A stretch of 64,000 nt of DNA from an uncultured Sphingomonadales bacterium (GTDB lineage Bacteria; Pseudomonadota; Alphaproteobacteria; Sphingomonadales; Sphingomonadaceae): assembly GCA_903821605.1 (NCBI GenBank), contig CAIJLZ010000008.1:120383-184382 (forward strand), written 5' to 3'. The translations under genes were made by a program, and so were the position numbers. The notes under the pieces are model-generated. The model was not told where the DNA came from. It saw nothing but the letters and a program-made list of their open reading frames with translations, and made no database searches. Each line of letters starts with the position of its first letter. Position 1 is the stretch's first letter. Below are positions 21,001-31,324 of the stretch, one piece after another.

Positions 21001-21009
21001 TGTGGATAA
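21001..21009. promoter_or_regulatory. DnaA box (exact)
   Basis: TGTGGATAA is the exact complement of the DnaA consensus TTATCCACA. It lies 135 bp upstream of the dsbD start and 250 bp upstream of mraZ. A third near match, TGTGGACAA, is at 20855-20863. No DUE-like A+T tract or origin gene is nearby, so a role in gene control is more likely than replication. Confidence 0.4.
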
Positions 21010-21135
21010 GTTTGTTGATACTGTTGGGGCGATTGCGGCCAGGCCGTCACCGCACATCATCGCGACAGCACGTTTTGCGCTCGCGCCAGCAAGGCGCTAT
21101 GGACGCTGATGCACCGAAAAATGGGAATTCACCGG

Positions 21136-23187
21136 ATGACAACCCGACCGCTTCATATGCTGGCGCTGCTGGTTGTCGCATGGCTCGCGATCACTGGACT
21201 CTCGCGCCCCGCCATGGCGGCCCCGCACCTCGCGGCCCAGCTGGTGGCGGAAAATCCCGCGCCATCCCCTGGCAGCACCACCACCCTTGCCATCGCGCTG
21301 GCACCCGAACCCGGCTGGCATGGCTATTGGTCGAATCCCGGCGATGCCGGTACGCCGCCGGACATCCGCTGGACCCTGCCGCAAGGGGTCACGGTCGGCG
21401 CGCTGCGTTATCCTGTCCCCCAGCAGCTCGTCATCTCCGGCTTGATGAACCATGTGTACGAACGTGATTATGCGATGCTCGCACGGATGGAGGTCGCGGC
21501 GCATGTTGCGCCCGGCACGCGCCTGCCCATTCGGGCGAGCGCCCGCTGGCTGGTGTGTTCCGATACCTTATGCGTCCCTGAACAAGCCGAACTCGCGCTC
21601 GACCTGATCGCCGGGCCGCGCGGCGCGCCAACCGTGGTTGCGCCGCGTTTCGACCAATGGCGCGCTGCCCAGCCGCGCCCCTTGGGCACCATAGCGCGCT
21701 ATGAGATCAAGGGCGATCAGGTGCGGATCGCCATTCCTTATCCCGCCAGCGCCCCCATCACCGCGCCACATTTCTTCGCGATCACCCGTGATCTGGTCGA
21801 TTATGCGACACCCCAGCATTGGGGCCGCAATGGCGATTTGCTGGTGGCGGAACTGTCCAAGGCAAGGTTTTTCACCGCCAGCCCCCAATTGACAGGCATT
21901 CTCGCGACCGGGCCGGATCAAGGACTTGATATCACCGCCGTTCCCGGGCCGGTGCCGCCCCTTGGCACGCCGATCAGCGATGTACCCTCGGCGGATAACG
22001 ACCCGATCAGCCTCTGGCTCGCGCTGGGCGGGGCCGTGCTTGGCGGATTGTTGCTTAACCTGATGCCGTGCGTCTTTCCGATCCTCAGTCTCAAGGCGAT
22101 GAGCCTGATCCGCGCCGGTGCCAGCGAAAATGAAGCGCGGCGCGAAGGTCTGGCCTATCTGCTCGGCGCGATGCTTGGCACAACCGGGCTGGGCGGGTTG
22201 CTGCTGGCGATCCGCGCCTCGGGGGAAGAGGCAGGCTGGGCGTTCCAACTGCAATATCCGGCGACCATTCTTGTGCTCTTTACCCTGATGGCGCTGATGA
22301 CGGCCAATCTTGCGGGCTGGGTCCATCTGCCCGCGCTGGTCACCGGCCAGTCCGTGACCCGGCGGGAAGGTGCATGGGGCGCCTTGGCCACTGGCGCACT
22401 CGCTGCCTTTGTCGCGACGCCCTGCACCGGGCCGTTCTTGGGCGCCGCCTTGGGCGCAGCACTGGTGCTGCCGACCGGCGCGGCCTTGGCGGTATTCGCC
22501 GGGCTTGGGCTGGGCATTGCCCTGCCCTTTGTGGCCATTGGCTTCGTGCCCGCGCTGCGGACCAGACTGCCCAAGCCCGGCGGCTGGATGGAGCGCGTCA
22601 AACATTGGCTCGCCGTGCCGATGGCGCTCACCGCGCTTGGCCTGATGTGGCTATTGTGGCGGCAGGCGGGCCTGCCCGGACTAGGCGCCGGGGTGGCCAT
22701 ACTGATGGCTGGCGCGCTATTGATCCGGCGTCAGCAGGGATTTGCCAGCCCGATGATGCTGGTGCTCGGCTTTGCCGCCAGCCTTGCGCTTGGTCTTGCG
22801 CTTGGCCTTGCCTTGCCCGACCGGGTGAATGGCCCGTCTGGCGCTAGCGCCAGCCATGGCGAGGCGCTGGCCTTTAACGAGGACAGGCTGGCCGGGTTGC
22901 GCGCCAAGGGCCAGCCGGTCTTCCTCTATTTCACCGCAGACTGGTGCATCACCTGCAAGGTCAACGAAGCCGCCGCCATCGATCGGGCCGAAGTCCGCCG
23001 TCACTTCAAGGATCAACGCATCATTGTGATGATCGGCGACTGGACGCGCGGCGATCCGGCGATCACCCGCTTCCTTGAACGTCAGGGACGGTCAGGCGTG
23101 CCGCTCTATCTATATTATCCGCCACGCGGTGACGCCCAGCTTCTGCCGCAGTTGTTGACCGCAGATATGCTGCTGGCGCTGGATTGA
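21136..23187 (+). CDS. DsbD-family thiol:disulfide interchange protein
   Basis: This protein moves electrons from cytoplasmic thioredoxin across the inner membrane to keep periplasmic thiols reduced. It has a signal peptide (about 1-29, ending SRPAMAAP), a periplasmic N-terminal domain with a cysteine pair (LVCSDTLCVPEQ), an eight-helix core with the reactive cysteines in LMPCVFPIL and ATPCTGPFL, and a C-terminal thioredoxin domain with WCITCK. At 683 residues it is longer than E. coli DsbD (about 565), and the large N-terminal domain resembles the ScsB-type branch. The start at 21136 has GGGA nine bases upstream; 21109 and 21121 are possible. It is transcribed divergently from mraZ. Confidence 0.88.
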   Translation: MTTRPLHMLALLVVAWLAITGLSRPAMAAPHLAAQLVAENPAPSPGSTTTLAIALAPEPGWHGYWSNPGDAGTPPDIRWTLPQGVTVGALRYPVPQQLVISGLMNHVYERDYAMLARMEVAAHVAPGTRLPIRASARWLVCSDTLCVPEQAELALDLIAGPRGAPTVVAPRFDQWRAAQPRPLGTIARYEIKGDQVRIAIPYPASAPITAPHFFAITRDLVDYATPQHWGRNGDLLVAELSKARFFTASPQLTGILATGPDQGLDITAVPGPVPPLGTPISDVPSADNDPISLWLALGGAVLGGLLLNLMPCVFPILSLKAMSLIRAGASENEARREGLAYLLGAMLGTTGLGGLLLAIRASGEEAGWAFQLQYPATILVLFTLMALMTANLAGWVHLPALVTGQSVTRREGAWGALATGALAAFVATPCTGPFLGAALGAALVLPTGAALAVFAGLGLGIALPFVAIGFVPALRTRLPKPGGWMERVKHWLAVPMALTALGLMWLLWRQAGLPGLGAGVAILMAGALLIRRQQGFASPMMLVLGFAASLALGLALGLALPDRVNGPSGASASHGEALAFNEDRLAGLRAKGQPVFLYFTADWCITCKVNEAAAIDRAEVRRHFKDQRIIVMIGDWTRGDPAITRFLERQGRSGVPLYLYYPPRGDAQLLPQLLTADMLLALD

Positions 23188-23231
23188 GCCATCATTTGCG
23201 CGGCAGCCTCTGCCAAACGCCAGACAAAAGA

Positions 23232-23265
23232 AAACCCGGCCCACCCCATTGGGCAGGCCGGGTTT
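23232..23265. terminator. Bidirectional terminator between convergent genes
   Basis: A perfect 10-bp stem, AAACCCGGCC (23232-23241) with GGCCGGGTTT (23256-23265), separates dsbD from the convergent membrane-protein gene. Flanking A and T residues allow use from either side. Confidence 0.75.
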
Positions 23266-23299
23266 CCGAAACGATGCGAGCCTGAAAGGCCCGAACGGA

Positions 23300-23863
23300 T
23301 CAACCGCCGTTGAAGTTGACCATCGCGTAGAACATGGCCAGCGACAAGATGGTGTTAACGCGCGAGAACATCATCGCACGGGTGGCCGAGGCCGCCTTGG
23401 TGGCGTCGTCCGCCTCAACAATGCCGAGCGCGCGCTTCTGGGCCGGCCAGATCACGAACCAGACGTTGAACGCCATGATCAGCGCCAGATACATGCCTAC
23501 ACCAATCAGCTGGAAACCCGGCTGCATCGTGAAGGCCTGATGGGCGTAGCCCGCCTGAATCGCGATGATCAGGCCGGTCACGACAGTCGCGGCGGCGGCC
23601 CAACGGAACCAGAACAGCGCGGCCGGGGCAATGAACTTGCCCACTGCCGGCTTCAGTTCAGCCGGGATCTTCGGCATGGTCGGCATCTGGACGAAGTTGA
23701 AATAATAGAGCAGGCCGATCCACATCACGCCGAAGGTGAGGTGGAGCCAGCGAAAAATCGCCGCGATCGCATCACCATTCGGGGCAATGCCCGCGATTAA
23801 CAGTACCGCCAGCACCAGTGCTGCCGCCACAACGGCGTGCAAATTACCAAAAAATTTAGCCAA
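23300..23863 (-). CDS. Multi-pass membrane protein related to the PuuD (urate hydroxylase) membrane domain
   Basis: This 187-residue protein has four to five hydrophobic helices and the segment FRWLHLTFGVMWIGLLYYF. That region resembles the membrane domain of PuuD-type urate hydroxylases, which also carry a cytochrome c domain; no CxxCH motif is present here, so enzymatic activity cannot be assumed. Conserved histidines and tryptophans suggest a haem or quinone site. The best start is a TTG at 23863, with GGGGGAG seven bases upstream, giving MAKFFGNLH. It is monocistronic and convergent with dsbD. The function is unknown to me. Confidence 0.6.
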   Translation of the reverse strand: MAKFFGNLHAVVAAALVLAVLLIAGIAPNGDAIAAIFRWLHLTFGVMWIGLLYYFNFVQMPTMPKIPAELKPAVGKFIAPAALFWFRWAAAATVVTGLIIAIQAGYAHQAFTMQPGFQLIGVGMYLALIMAFNVWFVIWPAQKRALGIVEADDATKAASATRAMMFSRVNTILSLAMFYAMVNFNGG

Positions 23864-24013
23864 AGTCGTTCTCCCCCGCTTGTTCAAAAATTCGAGTGGT
23901 TGGCAGTCGCCAAACTGCGCTCGCCCCCAGGCGAAGCGCAACACGCAACCTTACCTAAGGGCAAATTATGCGCCTTGGTCGGTTTTGTCACCCGTTTATG
24001 TCGCCTTTGCGCC

Positions 24014-24337
24014 TCAGAACGGCAGCTTGAAGCCCGGCGGCAGCGGAATACCGGCGGTCATCTTGCCCATTTCGGCACCAGCCACGGCATCGGCCTTGGC
24101 CCGTGTATCATTATAGGCGGCGATCAGCAGATCTTCGAGCATCTGCTTTTCCTGCGGCTGAAGCAGGCTTTCATCAATGTTGATCGCAAGAATGCGACCC
24201 TTGGCCGTTGCCTTGATTTTTACCAGACCACCGCCCGACTGGCCTTCAACCTCGGTGGTGTCGAGCTGGGCCTGCGCCTTGGCCAGTTCGTCCTGCACGT
24301 TCTTCGCCATAGCCAGGATGTCGTCGAGATTTTGCAC
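24014..24337 (-). CDS. YbaB/EbfC-family nucleoid-associated protein
   Basis: This is a small dimeric DNA-binding protein, usually encoded next to dnaX and recR. The 107-residue protein begins MQNLDDILAMAKNVQDEL, followed by a long helix and the conserved VKIKATAKGRI and AAYNDTRAKAD segments, and ends with LPPGFKLPF. A GTG at 24346 inside the dnaX end is possible, but the GGAG just upstream is correctly spaced for the GTG at 24337. It overlaps or abuts dnaX and is surely cotranscribed; recR is not next to it here. Confidence 0.9.
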   Translation of the reverse strand: MQNLDDILAMAKNVQDELAKAQAQLDTTEVEGQSGGGLVKIKATAKGRILAINIDESLLQPQEKQMLEDLLIAAYNDTRAKADAVAGAEMGKMTAGIPLPPGFKLPF

Positions 24338-24338
24338 G

Positions 24339-25979
24339 TCATGCACTCCGCATTTTCAAGGGATGTTGGTCTATCAATTCGGACCCCGGAAAGGTTCCGA
24401 GCGCGGCCGCCACCATCGGATCGGCCAAAATCGCCAGCCGCGCCGCCTCTTCCGCCATTTGCGCCTGTTCGGCCAAGGTCGGCTCGGCAGGCAGGTCGCT
24501 TTCGCTGATGTTCCAAGCCGTGCCGGTAATCGCCCGCAAGGCGCTGGTCACGCTCGCCAGAAAATCGCGTTCAGCCGCGCGCGGCTTGCCATGTAGCACG
24601 AGTTCGGGCGGCGCAAAGCGCACCAGCCCATATTCGCGGCGCAGCTTATCCCCGATAATCATCTTGCCATGGGATTCGAGCAATTCCACCAACGCAAGAT
24701 AGCTGGTCGGCCCGTCCGCAGCGGGCGCCGTCATCGCCGGGGCGCTTGCCGAAGCCGAGGCCGAAGGCGCAGCCGAAGCCGAAGCCGGTGACGACGCACC
24801 AGATGCCGCCACGCCAAATTCGCCCGCCGCTGCTCGCCGCATCCACTCGCCCGGATCGGGCATGGTCGATGCATGGATCACGCGCAGCAGCGCCATTTCC
24901 GCCGCCTCATAAGGCAAGGGTGCGGTCATCACCTCTTGCAAGCCCTTGAGCAGCAACTGCCACAAGCGGTGCAACGCCGCGAAACCAAGCCGCGCCGCCC
25001 ATTGATCATAAGCCGCACGCTCTTCGGTCGACTGGGCCGGATCGGTCTGCGGTGAGGATTTGGCGCGGGTCACCGCATGGACGATCTCCAGCAGGCCGCG
25101 CAATACATTGGTCGGCTCGACCCCCAGATCATATTGGTTGCGCAGGCCCGCCAATGCGCCCTCGGCATTCGCCTCCAGCACAATGCCGAACAGGTCGCGG
25201 ATCGCGTTACGATCCGCCAGACCCAGCATCTCGCGCACCTGATCCGCTGTCACCTTGTCGATGCCATGGGCAATCGCCTGATCAAGGATCGAAAGGCCAT
25301 CACGCGCCGACCCTTCCGCCGCCCGCGCGATCAGCGCTAGCGCCTCGGGCTCCGCCTCAACGCCTTCTTCGCCCACCACATAGGCAAAATGATCCGCCAA
25401 CCGATCCGCCGGGATGCGGCGCAGGTCGAAGCGTTGGCAACGTGACAAAACGGTCACCGGCAGCTTGTGCACCTCGGTCGTAGCGAACAAGAATTTCACA
25501 TGGGCGGGCGGTTCTTCCAGCGTCTTGAGCAAGGCATTGAACGCATTGCGCGACAGCATGTGCACTTCGTCGATAATGTAGATTTTGAAGCGCGCCGAAA
25601 CCGCCGCATAGCGCACTGCCTCGATAATCTCGCGTACATCGTCGACGCCGGTATTGGACGCGGCATCCATTTCGATCACATCGATATGGCGACCTTCGGC
25701 AATCGCCTGACAAGGTTCACAGACACCGCACGGATCGATCGTTGGCCCGCCCTGCCCATCTGGCCCGACGCAATTCAGCGCCTTGGCGATCAGGCGGGCG
25801 GTTGATGTCTTGCCGACCCCGCGCACGCCCGTCATCAGAAAGGCATGGGCGATCCGGTCGCGACGAATGGCATTGCCAAGCGTCTGTACCATCGCCTCCT
25901 GCCCGATGAGGTCAGCGAAGCGCTGCGGCCGGTATTTCCGGGCGAGCACGCGATAGGGTTGGGGTGCGGTATCGGTCAC
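24339..25979 (-). CDS. dnaX: DNA polymerase III subunits gamma and tau, DnaX
   Basis: DnaX is the AAA+ clamp-loader ATPase of the replicative polymerase. The 546-residue protein has GVRGVGKTSTARL (Walker A), a zinc module with Cys residues in CVGPDGQGG and CGVCEPCQ, IDEVHMLS (Walker B region) and the sensor LSRCQRFDLRR. A Ser/Ala-rich linker around residues 395-425 leads to the C-terminal tau part. The start is GTG at 25979. I did not find an obvious slippery-sequence signal for gamma production. Confidence 0.96.
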   Translation of the reverse strand: MTDTAPQPYRVLARKYRPQRFADLIGQEAMVQTLGNAIRRDRIAHAFLMTGVRGVGKTSTARLIAKALNCVGPDGQGGPTIDPCGVCEPCQAIAEGRHIDVIEMDAASNTGVDDVREIIEAVRYAAVSARFKIYIIDEVHMLSRNAFNALLKTLEEPPAHVKFLFATTEVHKLPVTVLSRCQRFDLRRIPADRLADHFAYVVGEEGVEAEPEALALIARAAEGSARDGLSILDQAIAHGIDKVTADQVREMLGLADRNAIRDLFGIVLEANAEGALAGLRNQYDLGVEPTNVLRGLLEIVHAVTRAKSSPQTDPAQSTEERAAYDQWAARLGFAALHRLWQLLLKGLQEVMTAPLPYEAAEMALLRVIHASTMPDPGEWMRRAAAGEFGVAASGASSPASASAAPSASASASAPAMTAPAADGPTSYLALVELLESHGKMIIGDKLRREYGLVRFAPPELVLHGKPRAAERDFLASVTSALRAITGTAWNISESDLPAEPTLAEQAQMAEEAARLAILADPMVAAALGTFPGSELIDQHPLKMRSA

Positions 25980-26043
25980 CCGGATCGTTTACCGCCCCTG
26001 TGGGTGGAAAGTCGAGTAGGAACTGTGCGGGATCAGGCCGGGA

Positions 26044-26463
26044 TCATGCCGAGATCATGCCGATCGACATCTGCCGCAGCGCATCCTTCATCGATGTCGC
26101 CAACGGCACATCATGGCCAAGATGCGTGTCAATCGCCTGATGCATCGCCGTGACCCATTGATCGGCGGTCAATTTGGTGATCGGGGTCGCCAGCTTGCGA
26201 TGCGCCGACATGATGCAAGCGCCCGGGCGCTGTTCGAACCAATCGCGCGGCCCGCCGCTCCAGGCAGCGAGATAACCGGCCAGCGATTCGCGCATCGGCG
26301 ACAGGTCTGGCGCATGCATGTCGCGCAGTTCCTTGAACGCCGGATCCTGTTCCATCCGGTCGTAGAAGTCATTGACGATGGCCGAAATCACCGGCGCGCC
26401 GCCAATGCGATCATAAGGGGTCATCGGCTTGGCCGGTGTTTCCTGCGTGGTGGCTTCGGTCAT
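26044..26463 (-). CDS. Truncated haemoglobin, group II
   Basis: This small haem protein binds O2, NO or other ligands in the cytoplasm. The 139-residue sequence has the group II landmarks YDRIGGAPVISAIVNDFYDRM near the N-terminus split across residues 17-37, a histidine in the F-helix region (MSAHRKL) and the tryptophan in ADQWVTAM. The length fits the 2/2 globin fold. It lies 64 bp upstream of dnaX on the same strand and may be read with it. No signal peptide is seen. Confidence 0.85.
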   Translation of the reverse strand: MTEATTQETPAKPMTPYDRIGGAPVISAIVNDFYDRMEQDPAFKELRDMHAPDLSPMRESLAGYLAAWSGGPRDWFEQRPGACIMSAHRKLATPITKLTADQWVTAMHQAIDTHLGHDVPLATSMKDALRQMSIGMISA

Positions 26464-26597
26464 GACGGCTCCTCAGAATTCTTTACTGTTGCGTGTGGCG
26501 AGCAGAACATGATCCTGCCCGGCCGATCATTGATCTGGCGCAAATGCGGCGGAAACGGCCGGGATGGAAAACGACTGCGATGCGCGATGGTGAGCGA

Positions 26598-27827
26598 TCA
26601 CCCTCGCCGGATGATCCCGTGCAACTTCTTGCCCGCCGACAGCTTCACATCCGCCGTGCCCAGCGCAATCACCAGCGCCTCATCGACGATCTTCTCGCCA
26701 TCGATGCGTGCGCCACCGCCCTTGATCAGGCGCTTGGCCTCGCCCTTGCTCGCCACCAGCCCAAGGTCGACCAGCGCATCCAACACGCCAATGCTATCCC
26801 CGGCAATTTCCAAGGTCGGCAAATCGGCGCCCGCTGCCCCCTGTTCGAACGTCGCCTTGGCGGTGGCTTCTGCCGAACGTGCAGCCTCTTCCCCCCGGCA
26901 CATGGCGGTGCAAGCATTGGCCAGCACCACCTTGGCGGCGTTGATTTCGGCACCTTCGAGCCGTTCCAGCCGTTCAATCTCGTCAAGCGGCAGATCGGTG
27001 AACAGGCGCAGGAAGCGGCCGACATCGGCATCCTGCGTGTTCCGCCAGAACTGCCAATAATCATAATGCGGCAGGCTATCTTCGTTCAGCCAGACCGCGC
27101 CCGCCATGGTCTTACCCATTTTGCCACCGTCCGCCGTGGTGATGAGCGGGGTGGTCACGCCGAACACCTCGATCCCATCCATGCGGCGGGTCAGCTCGAC
27201 GCCGTTGATGATATTGCCCCATTGATCCGAACCGCCCATCTGCAACCGGCAGCCGAACCGGCGCGACAGTTCCATGAAATCATAGGCTTGCAGGATCATA
27301 TAGTTGAATTCGAGGAAGCTCAGCGATTGCTCGCGGTCGAGGCGCAGCTTGACCGAATCGAAGCTCAGCATCCGATTGATCGAGAAATGCTGGCCGACAT
27401 CGCGCAGGAACGGGATATATTCGAGCTTGTCGAGCCATTCGGCATTGTCGACCATCACCGCATCCGTCGGGCCATCGCCGAAGGTCAGGAAATTCTCAAA
27501 CACCCGCTTGATCGAGGCGACATTGGACTTGATATTGTCCTCGGTCAGCAGCTTGCGCGCCTCGTCCTTGAAGCTCGGATCGCCGATCTTGCCGGTTCCG
27601 CCGCCCATCAGCACAATCGGCTTGTGCCCGGCCTGCTGCATCCGGCGCAACAGCATGATCTGCACCAGCGAACCGACATGGAGCGACGGCGCAGTGGGAT
27701 CAAAGCCAATATAGCCGGGCACAACGCCCTTTGCCGCGAGCGTGTCGAGCGCCGACGCATCGGTCACCTGGTGGATATAGCCGCGCTCTGCGAGCAGCTT
27801 GAGGAGTGAGGACTGGTAGCTGGTCAT
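26598..27827 (-). CDS. tyrS: Tyrosyl-tRNA synthetase
   Basis: TyrRS charges tRNA-Tyr. The 409-residue class I synthetase has the HIGH-type motif in [10 protein letters not shown], the tyrosine-binding GGSDQWGNI, the KMSKS-type motif in GGKMGKT and a C-terminal S4-like RNA-binding domain (about 345-405). The start [12 protein letters not shown] at 27827 fits the family; the frame opens upstream to 27944, but that region is not protein-like. It occupies the place after moeA where lexA is often found in related genomes. Confidence 0.95.
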   Translation of the reverse strand: MTSYQSSLLKLLAERGYIHQVTDASALDTLAAKGVVPGYIGFDPTAPSLHVGSLVQIMLLRRMQQAGHKPIVLMGGGTGKIGDPSFKDEARKLLTEDNIKSNVASIKRVFENFLTFGDGPTDAVMVDNAEWLDKLEYIPFLRDVGQHFSINRMLSFDSVKLRLDREQSLSFLEFNYMILQAYDFMELSRRFGCRLQMGGSDQWGNIINGVELTRRMDGIEVFGVTTPLITTADGGKMGKTMAGAVWLNEDSLPHYDYWQFWRNTQDADVGRFLRLFTDLPLDEIERLERLEGAEINAAKVVLANACTAMCRGEEAARSAEATAKATFEQGAAGADLPTLEIAGDSIGVLDALVDLGLVASKGEAKRLIKGGGARIDGEKIVDEALVIALGTADVKLSAGKKLHGIIRRG

Positions 27828-27894
27828 GATGGCAGGGCGCTTAGCATGATGCAGCGCAGGGGGAAAGCGGGGGCGTGCGAAGGGCTTGGCCCGA

Positions 27895-29076
27895 TCAGAG
27901 TAGCAAACACCCCACCAGCGCCCCGGCCGCGACCGGGCCGTCATGCACCGGGCGGCAGATCAGCGCATTGGCCTGTGCCAGCGCGCGCACCGCGCCGCTA
28001 TCTTGGGTCGACAGCGCCGTGACCGTCCGCCCGTCCCAATGCGCCCGCAGAAATTCCGCCCGCTGGCCGACCGGCGTGAGGGCTTGACCAAGCGGGAGTT
28101 CGACCATCTGTGGTAATGGCATCGCCGCCCCCGCCATCGCCGCCACCAGCGGCTTGAGGAACAGCGTCGCCGTCGCAAAGGCGCTGACCGGGTTGCCCGG
28201 CAAGCCCAACACCAGCGCATCGCCCAACCGGCCCGCCATCAGCGGCTTGCCCGGCTTCATCGCGACCTTGTAAAAATCAAGTACCGCCCCGGCCGCCACC
28301 AGTGCCGGGCGCACCAGATCATGGTCGCCGACCGACGCACCGCCGGTGGTGACGATGATATCGACCCCCGCCACGGCGCGGATCGCCGCCTCGATGGCGG
28401 GCAGTTCATCGCGGATGATGCCACCGTCCACCACGTCGCACGGCAGGCCCGCCAATAGCGCGCGCAGCATCACCCCGTTCGATCCCGGCAACTGGTCCGG
28501 CCCGACCGGATCGCCCGGCGCGACCAATTCATTGCCGGTTGAAATCAGCGCCACCCGCACCCGCCGTGCGACCTTGAGCGCGCCATGACCCGCCATCGCG
28601 GCCAAGGCGACATGGGCTGGTGTCAGCTTTTCGCCCGCCGCAATCACGACAGCACCCTGCGCAAAATCGCCGCCGCGTCCGCGCACATGCAGGCCGCACC
28701 GGTCGGGGGCATCGCCGGTCAGACGGATCGTCGCACCATCAGCGGCCACTTCTTCCTGAATCAGGATGGTGTCCGCCCCTTCGGGCAATGCCGCGCCGGT
28801 GAAGATGCGAACGCATTCGCCCGCCCCAACCATGCCCGCAAAGCGTTGGCCCGCCGCGCTCTCGCCGATCAGGGTCCATGGGCCGGGCAGGTCATCAAAG
28901 CGGATCGCATAGCCATCCATGGCGGACAAATCGGTCGCAGGCTGATGCCGAAGCGCCATCACATCCTCGCCCGCCCAGCGGCCAACCGCATCCACTAACG
29001 GCACGCTTTCCAGCGGCAACGCGCAGGCCAGCCCCAGCAACCGCGCCTGTGCGTCGGCGACGGAGAGCAGGCTCAT
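27895..29076 (-). CDS. moeA: Molybdopterin molybdenumtransferase MoeA
   Basis: MoeA inserts molybdate into adenylated molybdopterin to make the molybdenum cofactor. The 393-residue protein shows the MoeA N-terminal region ([12 protein letters not shown]), the catalytic domain with [12 protein letters not shown] and [13 protein letters not shown], and a C-terminal beta domain. It overlaps moaC by 4 bp (ATGA) at the end of the trp-moa run. The MogA/MoaB adenylylation partner is not in the window. Confidence 0.93.
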   Translation of the reverse strand: MSLLSVADAQARLLGLACALPLESVPLVDAVGRWAGEDVMALRHQPATDLSAMDGYAIRFDDLPGPWTLIGESAAGQRFAGMVGAGECVRIFTGAALPEGADTILIQEEVAADGATIRLTGDAPDRCGLHVRGRGGDFAQGAVVIAAGEKLTPAHVALAAMAGHGALKVARRVRVALISTGNELVAPGDPVGPDQLPGSNGVMLRALLAGLPCDVVDGGIIRDELPAIEAAIRAVAGVDIIVTTGGASVGDHDLVRPALVAAGAVLDFYKVAMKPGKPLMAGRLGDALVLGLPGNPVSAFATATLFLKPLVAAMAGAAMPLPQMVELPLGQALTPVGQRAEFLRAHWDGRTVTALSTQDSGAVRALAQANALICRPVHDGPVAAGALVGCLLL

Positions 29077-29549
29077 TTGTCGCCCCGGTGCCAGTCGCCC
29101 GACTTGCCGCCGGTCTTGGTCAAGAGGCGGATGTCATGAATGACCATCGCCTTGTCGATGGCCTTGGCCATGTCATAGATCGTCAACAGGGCCGTCGACA
29201 CGGCGGTCAACGCCTCCATTTCCACCCCGGTCTGGCCCTCGACCCGCACCAGCGCAGTGGCGCGCACGCCCGCATCTTCGAGCGCGAGATCGATACTGAC
29301 CTTGGTGATCGGCAGCGGGTGACAGAGCGGGATCAACTCGCTCGTCTTCTTCGCCGCCATGATCCCGGCGATGCGGGCAGTGGCAAACACATCGCCCTTC
29401 TTGACCGCACCTGCGCGGATTGCCGCCAACGCCTCATCCGACATCGAGATCCAGCCTTCGGCCACCGCCTCGCGGCTGGTCACCGCCTTGCCGGACACAT
29501 CGACCATATGGGCCGCGCCATCCGCGTCGAGATGGGTCAGCTTGCTCAT
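29073..29549 (-). CDS. moaC: Cyclic pyranopterin monophosphate synthase MoaC
   Basis: MoaC forms cyclic pyranopterin monophosphate in the first stage of molybdenum cofactor synthesis. The 158-residue protein has the conserved [20 protein letters not shown] and MAKAIDKAM motifs. It overlaps trpC upstream and moeA downstream by 4 bp each, so all three are coupled. MoaA, which acts with it, is not seen here. Confidence 0.96.
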   Translation of the reverse strand: MSKLTHLDADGAAHMVDVSGKAVTSREAVAEGWISMSDEALAAIRAGAVKKGDVFATARIAGIMAAKKTSELIPLCHPLPITKVSIDLALEDAGVRATALVRVEGQTGVEMEALTAVSTALLTIYDMAKAIDKAMVIHDIRLLTKTGGKSGDWHRGDK

Positions 29550-30358
29550 GCGCCGGTCAGCAACTGGCGGGTCGCGATTTCCACATCAGGCTGGCGCATC
29601 AGGCTTTCACCGACCAGGAAGCAATGCACCCCCTTGGCCTGCAACGCCTCGACATCGCCATGGCCGCCAATGCCGCTTTCTGCGACAAAGGTGCAGTCAG
29701 CGGGCGCCAGTGCCTTGAGCCGCGCCGAAAGCGAGATATCGACCTCAAACGTCTTGAGATTGCGGTTATTGACGCCAATCAGCCGGGAGCGCAGCTTGAG
29801 CGCACGTTCCAGTTCGGCGGCGTCATGCACCTCGACCAGACAATCCATGCCGCGTTCCAGCGCCGCAGCCTCGATCTCGGCCATTTGCCCGTCATCAAGC
29901 GCGGCGACGATGATCAGGATCGCATCGGCGCCAATCGAGCGGGCCTCCGCCACTTGCCATGGATCAACCATGAAATCCTTGCGGATCACCGGCAGGTCGC
30001 ACGCAGCCCGCGCCGCGACGAGATAATCCTCATGGCCCTGAAAATACGGCGCATCGGTCAGCACCGACAGGCACGCCGCACCACCCGCTGCATAAGCGCG
30101 GGCATGGGCGGGCGGGTCGAAATCCGGGCGGATCAGGCCTTTGGAAGGCGAGGCCTTTTTGATCTCGGCAATCAGGCCGGGCAGCCCGGCGGCGACCTTG
30201 GCATCAAGCGCCGCCCTAAACCCGCGCGGGGCAGACTGGGGGGCGGCAAGCTGGTCGAGTTCAGCGAGCGAGCGCACGGCCTTGCGTGCCGCAACCTCGC
30301 CCCGCTTGGTCGCGCAAATCTCGTCGAGCTTGTTGTCGAAGGTCAGGTTCGTCGTCAT
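29546..30358 (-). CDS. trpC: Indole-3-glycerol-phosphate synthase TrpC
   Basis: TrpC closes the indole ring in tryptophan synthesis. The 270-residue TIM barrel has [48 protein letters not shown] and VAESGI, all catalytic or phosphate-binding regions. The ATG at 30358 shares a base with the trpD stop (TGATG). It is followed by moaC with a 4-bp overlap. There is no fused TrpF domain. Confidence 0.96.
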   Translation of the reverse strand: MTTNLTFDNKLDEICATKRGEVAARKAVRSLAELDQLAAPQSAPRGFRAALDAKVAAGLPGLIAEIKKASPSKGLIRPDFDPPAHARAYAAGGAACLSVLTDAPYFQGHEDYLVAARAACDLPVIRKDFMVDPWQVAEARSIGADAILIIVAALDDGQMAEIEAAALERGMDCLVEVHDAAELERALKLRSRLIGVNNRNLKTFEVDISLSARLKALAPADCTFVAESGIGGHGDVEALQAKGVHCFLVGESLMRQPDVEIATRQLLTGA

Positions 30359-31317
30359 CAAAAAGCAATCCAGCAATCGAGCAGGGCCTTGGCCAGCCCC
30401 TTGTCCAGCGCCTCACGCGCTTCTTCTACCCCATCCTGCCAGTCGCGGGCCGCCCCCGCAACCATCAGCGCGGCGGCTGCATTGAGCAGCACCGCATCGC
30501 GATAGGCCCCCGCTTCGCCCAACAGCAAACGCCGCAGTGCTGCTGCGTTTTCCGTGGCATCGCCGCCCTTGATTGCCTCCAGCGGATGGCGCGGCAGGCC
30601 CGCATCCTCAGGCGCAATCTCGCCGCCATGGACCGCCATGCCGATGGTGGCATAACGGCTGGCGCCCGCAATCGAGAGTTCGTCCAGCCCTTCCATCCCC
30701 GAGACGATCATCGCGCGTTCCATGCCGAGCAACTGCATCGCATCATGATAAAGCGGGATCAGCCCGGGCTGCGACACGCCCACCAATTGGCGACGCACGC
30801 CCGCCGGATTGGCGAGCGGGCCGAGCAGGTTGAAGATCGTGCGGCGACCGAGCGCCTTGCGGATCGGGGCGATGCGGGCCAGTGCCGGGTGATATTTTTG
30901 CGCGAATAAAAAGGCGATGCCCAGTTCATCAAGGCTCGCTTCCGCCCGTTCGGCGGCACGGTCCAGATCAAGCCCCAGCGCCTCTAGCGTGTCCGCCCCA
31001 CCCGCCTTGGAGGATGCGGCGCGGTTGCCATGCTTGGCGACCGGCACATCGCACGCCGCCACCACCAGCGCGACTGCAGTCGAGACATTGAGGCTGTGCT
31101 GCCCATCACCACCGGTGCCGCAGACATCAATCGCGCCTTCGGGCGCGGCAAGGCGGGTCATCCGCGCCCGCATCGCCCGCGCCGCACCGGCGACTTCTTC
31201 GGCTGTTTCGCCGCGCTCGGCCAGTTCGACCAGCAGCGCGGTAATGTCCGCCTCGGCCATCGCACCATCGAGCATCGCGCCGAATTGCAGTTCGGCCTCA
31301 CCTGCGGTCATGCCCAT
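30358..31317 (-). CDS. trpD: Anthranilate phosphoribosyltransferase TrpD
   Basis: TrpD transfers phosphoribose to anthranilate. The 319-residue protein has the PRPP loop CGTGGDG, then [24 protein letters not shown] and the [12 protein letters not shown] segment. It is about 20 residues shorter at the N-terminus than most TrpDs; no earlier in-frame start exists, because the frame begins within 8 bp of the trpG stop. It is coupled to trpC and follows trpG. Confidence 0.95.
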   Translation of the reverse strand: MGMTAGEAELQFGAMLDGAMAEADITALLVELAERGETAEEVAGAARAMRARMTRLAAPEGAIDVCGTGGDGQHSLNVSTAVALVVAACDVPVAKHGNRAASSKAGGADTLEALGLDLDRAAERAEASLDELGIAFLFAQKYHPALARIAPIRKALGRRTIFNLLGPLANPAGVRRQLVGVSQPGLIPLYHDAMQLLGMERAMIVSGMEGLDELSIAGASRYATIGMAVHGGEIAPEDAGLPRHPLEAIKGGDATENAAALRRLLLGEAGAYRDAVLLNAAAALMVAGAARDWQDGVEEAREALDKGLAKALLDCWIAF

Positions 31318-31324
31318 GGCAAGA

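Larger units (their letters stand above)
20752..21135. other. Divergent intergenic region between mraZ and dsbD
   Basis: This 384-bp stretch holds no convincing gene. It must contain the dcw promoter (minus strand) and the dsbD promoter (plus strand), although no clear -35/-10 pair stands out. It carries 10-bp-phased G-rich repeats (20873-20936), three DnaA-box-like sequences (20855-20863, 20943-20951, 21001-21009) and, on the minus strand, two abutting TGGGA units near 20791-20807. Confidence 0.7.

Noticed and set aside
20855..21009. A replication origin at the DnaA-box cluster.
   Set aside because: There are only three boxes, no A+T-rich unwinding tract and no origin-associated genes nearby; gene regulation is the simpler reading.
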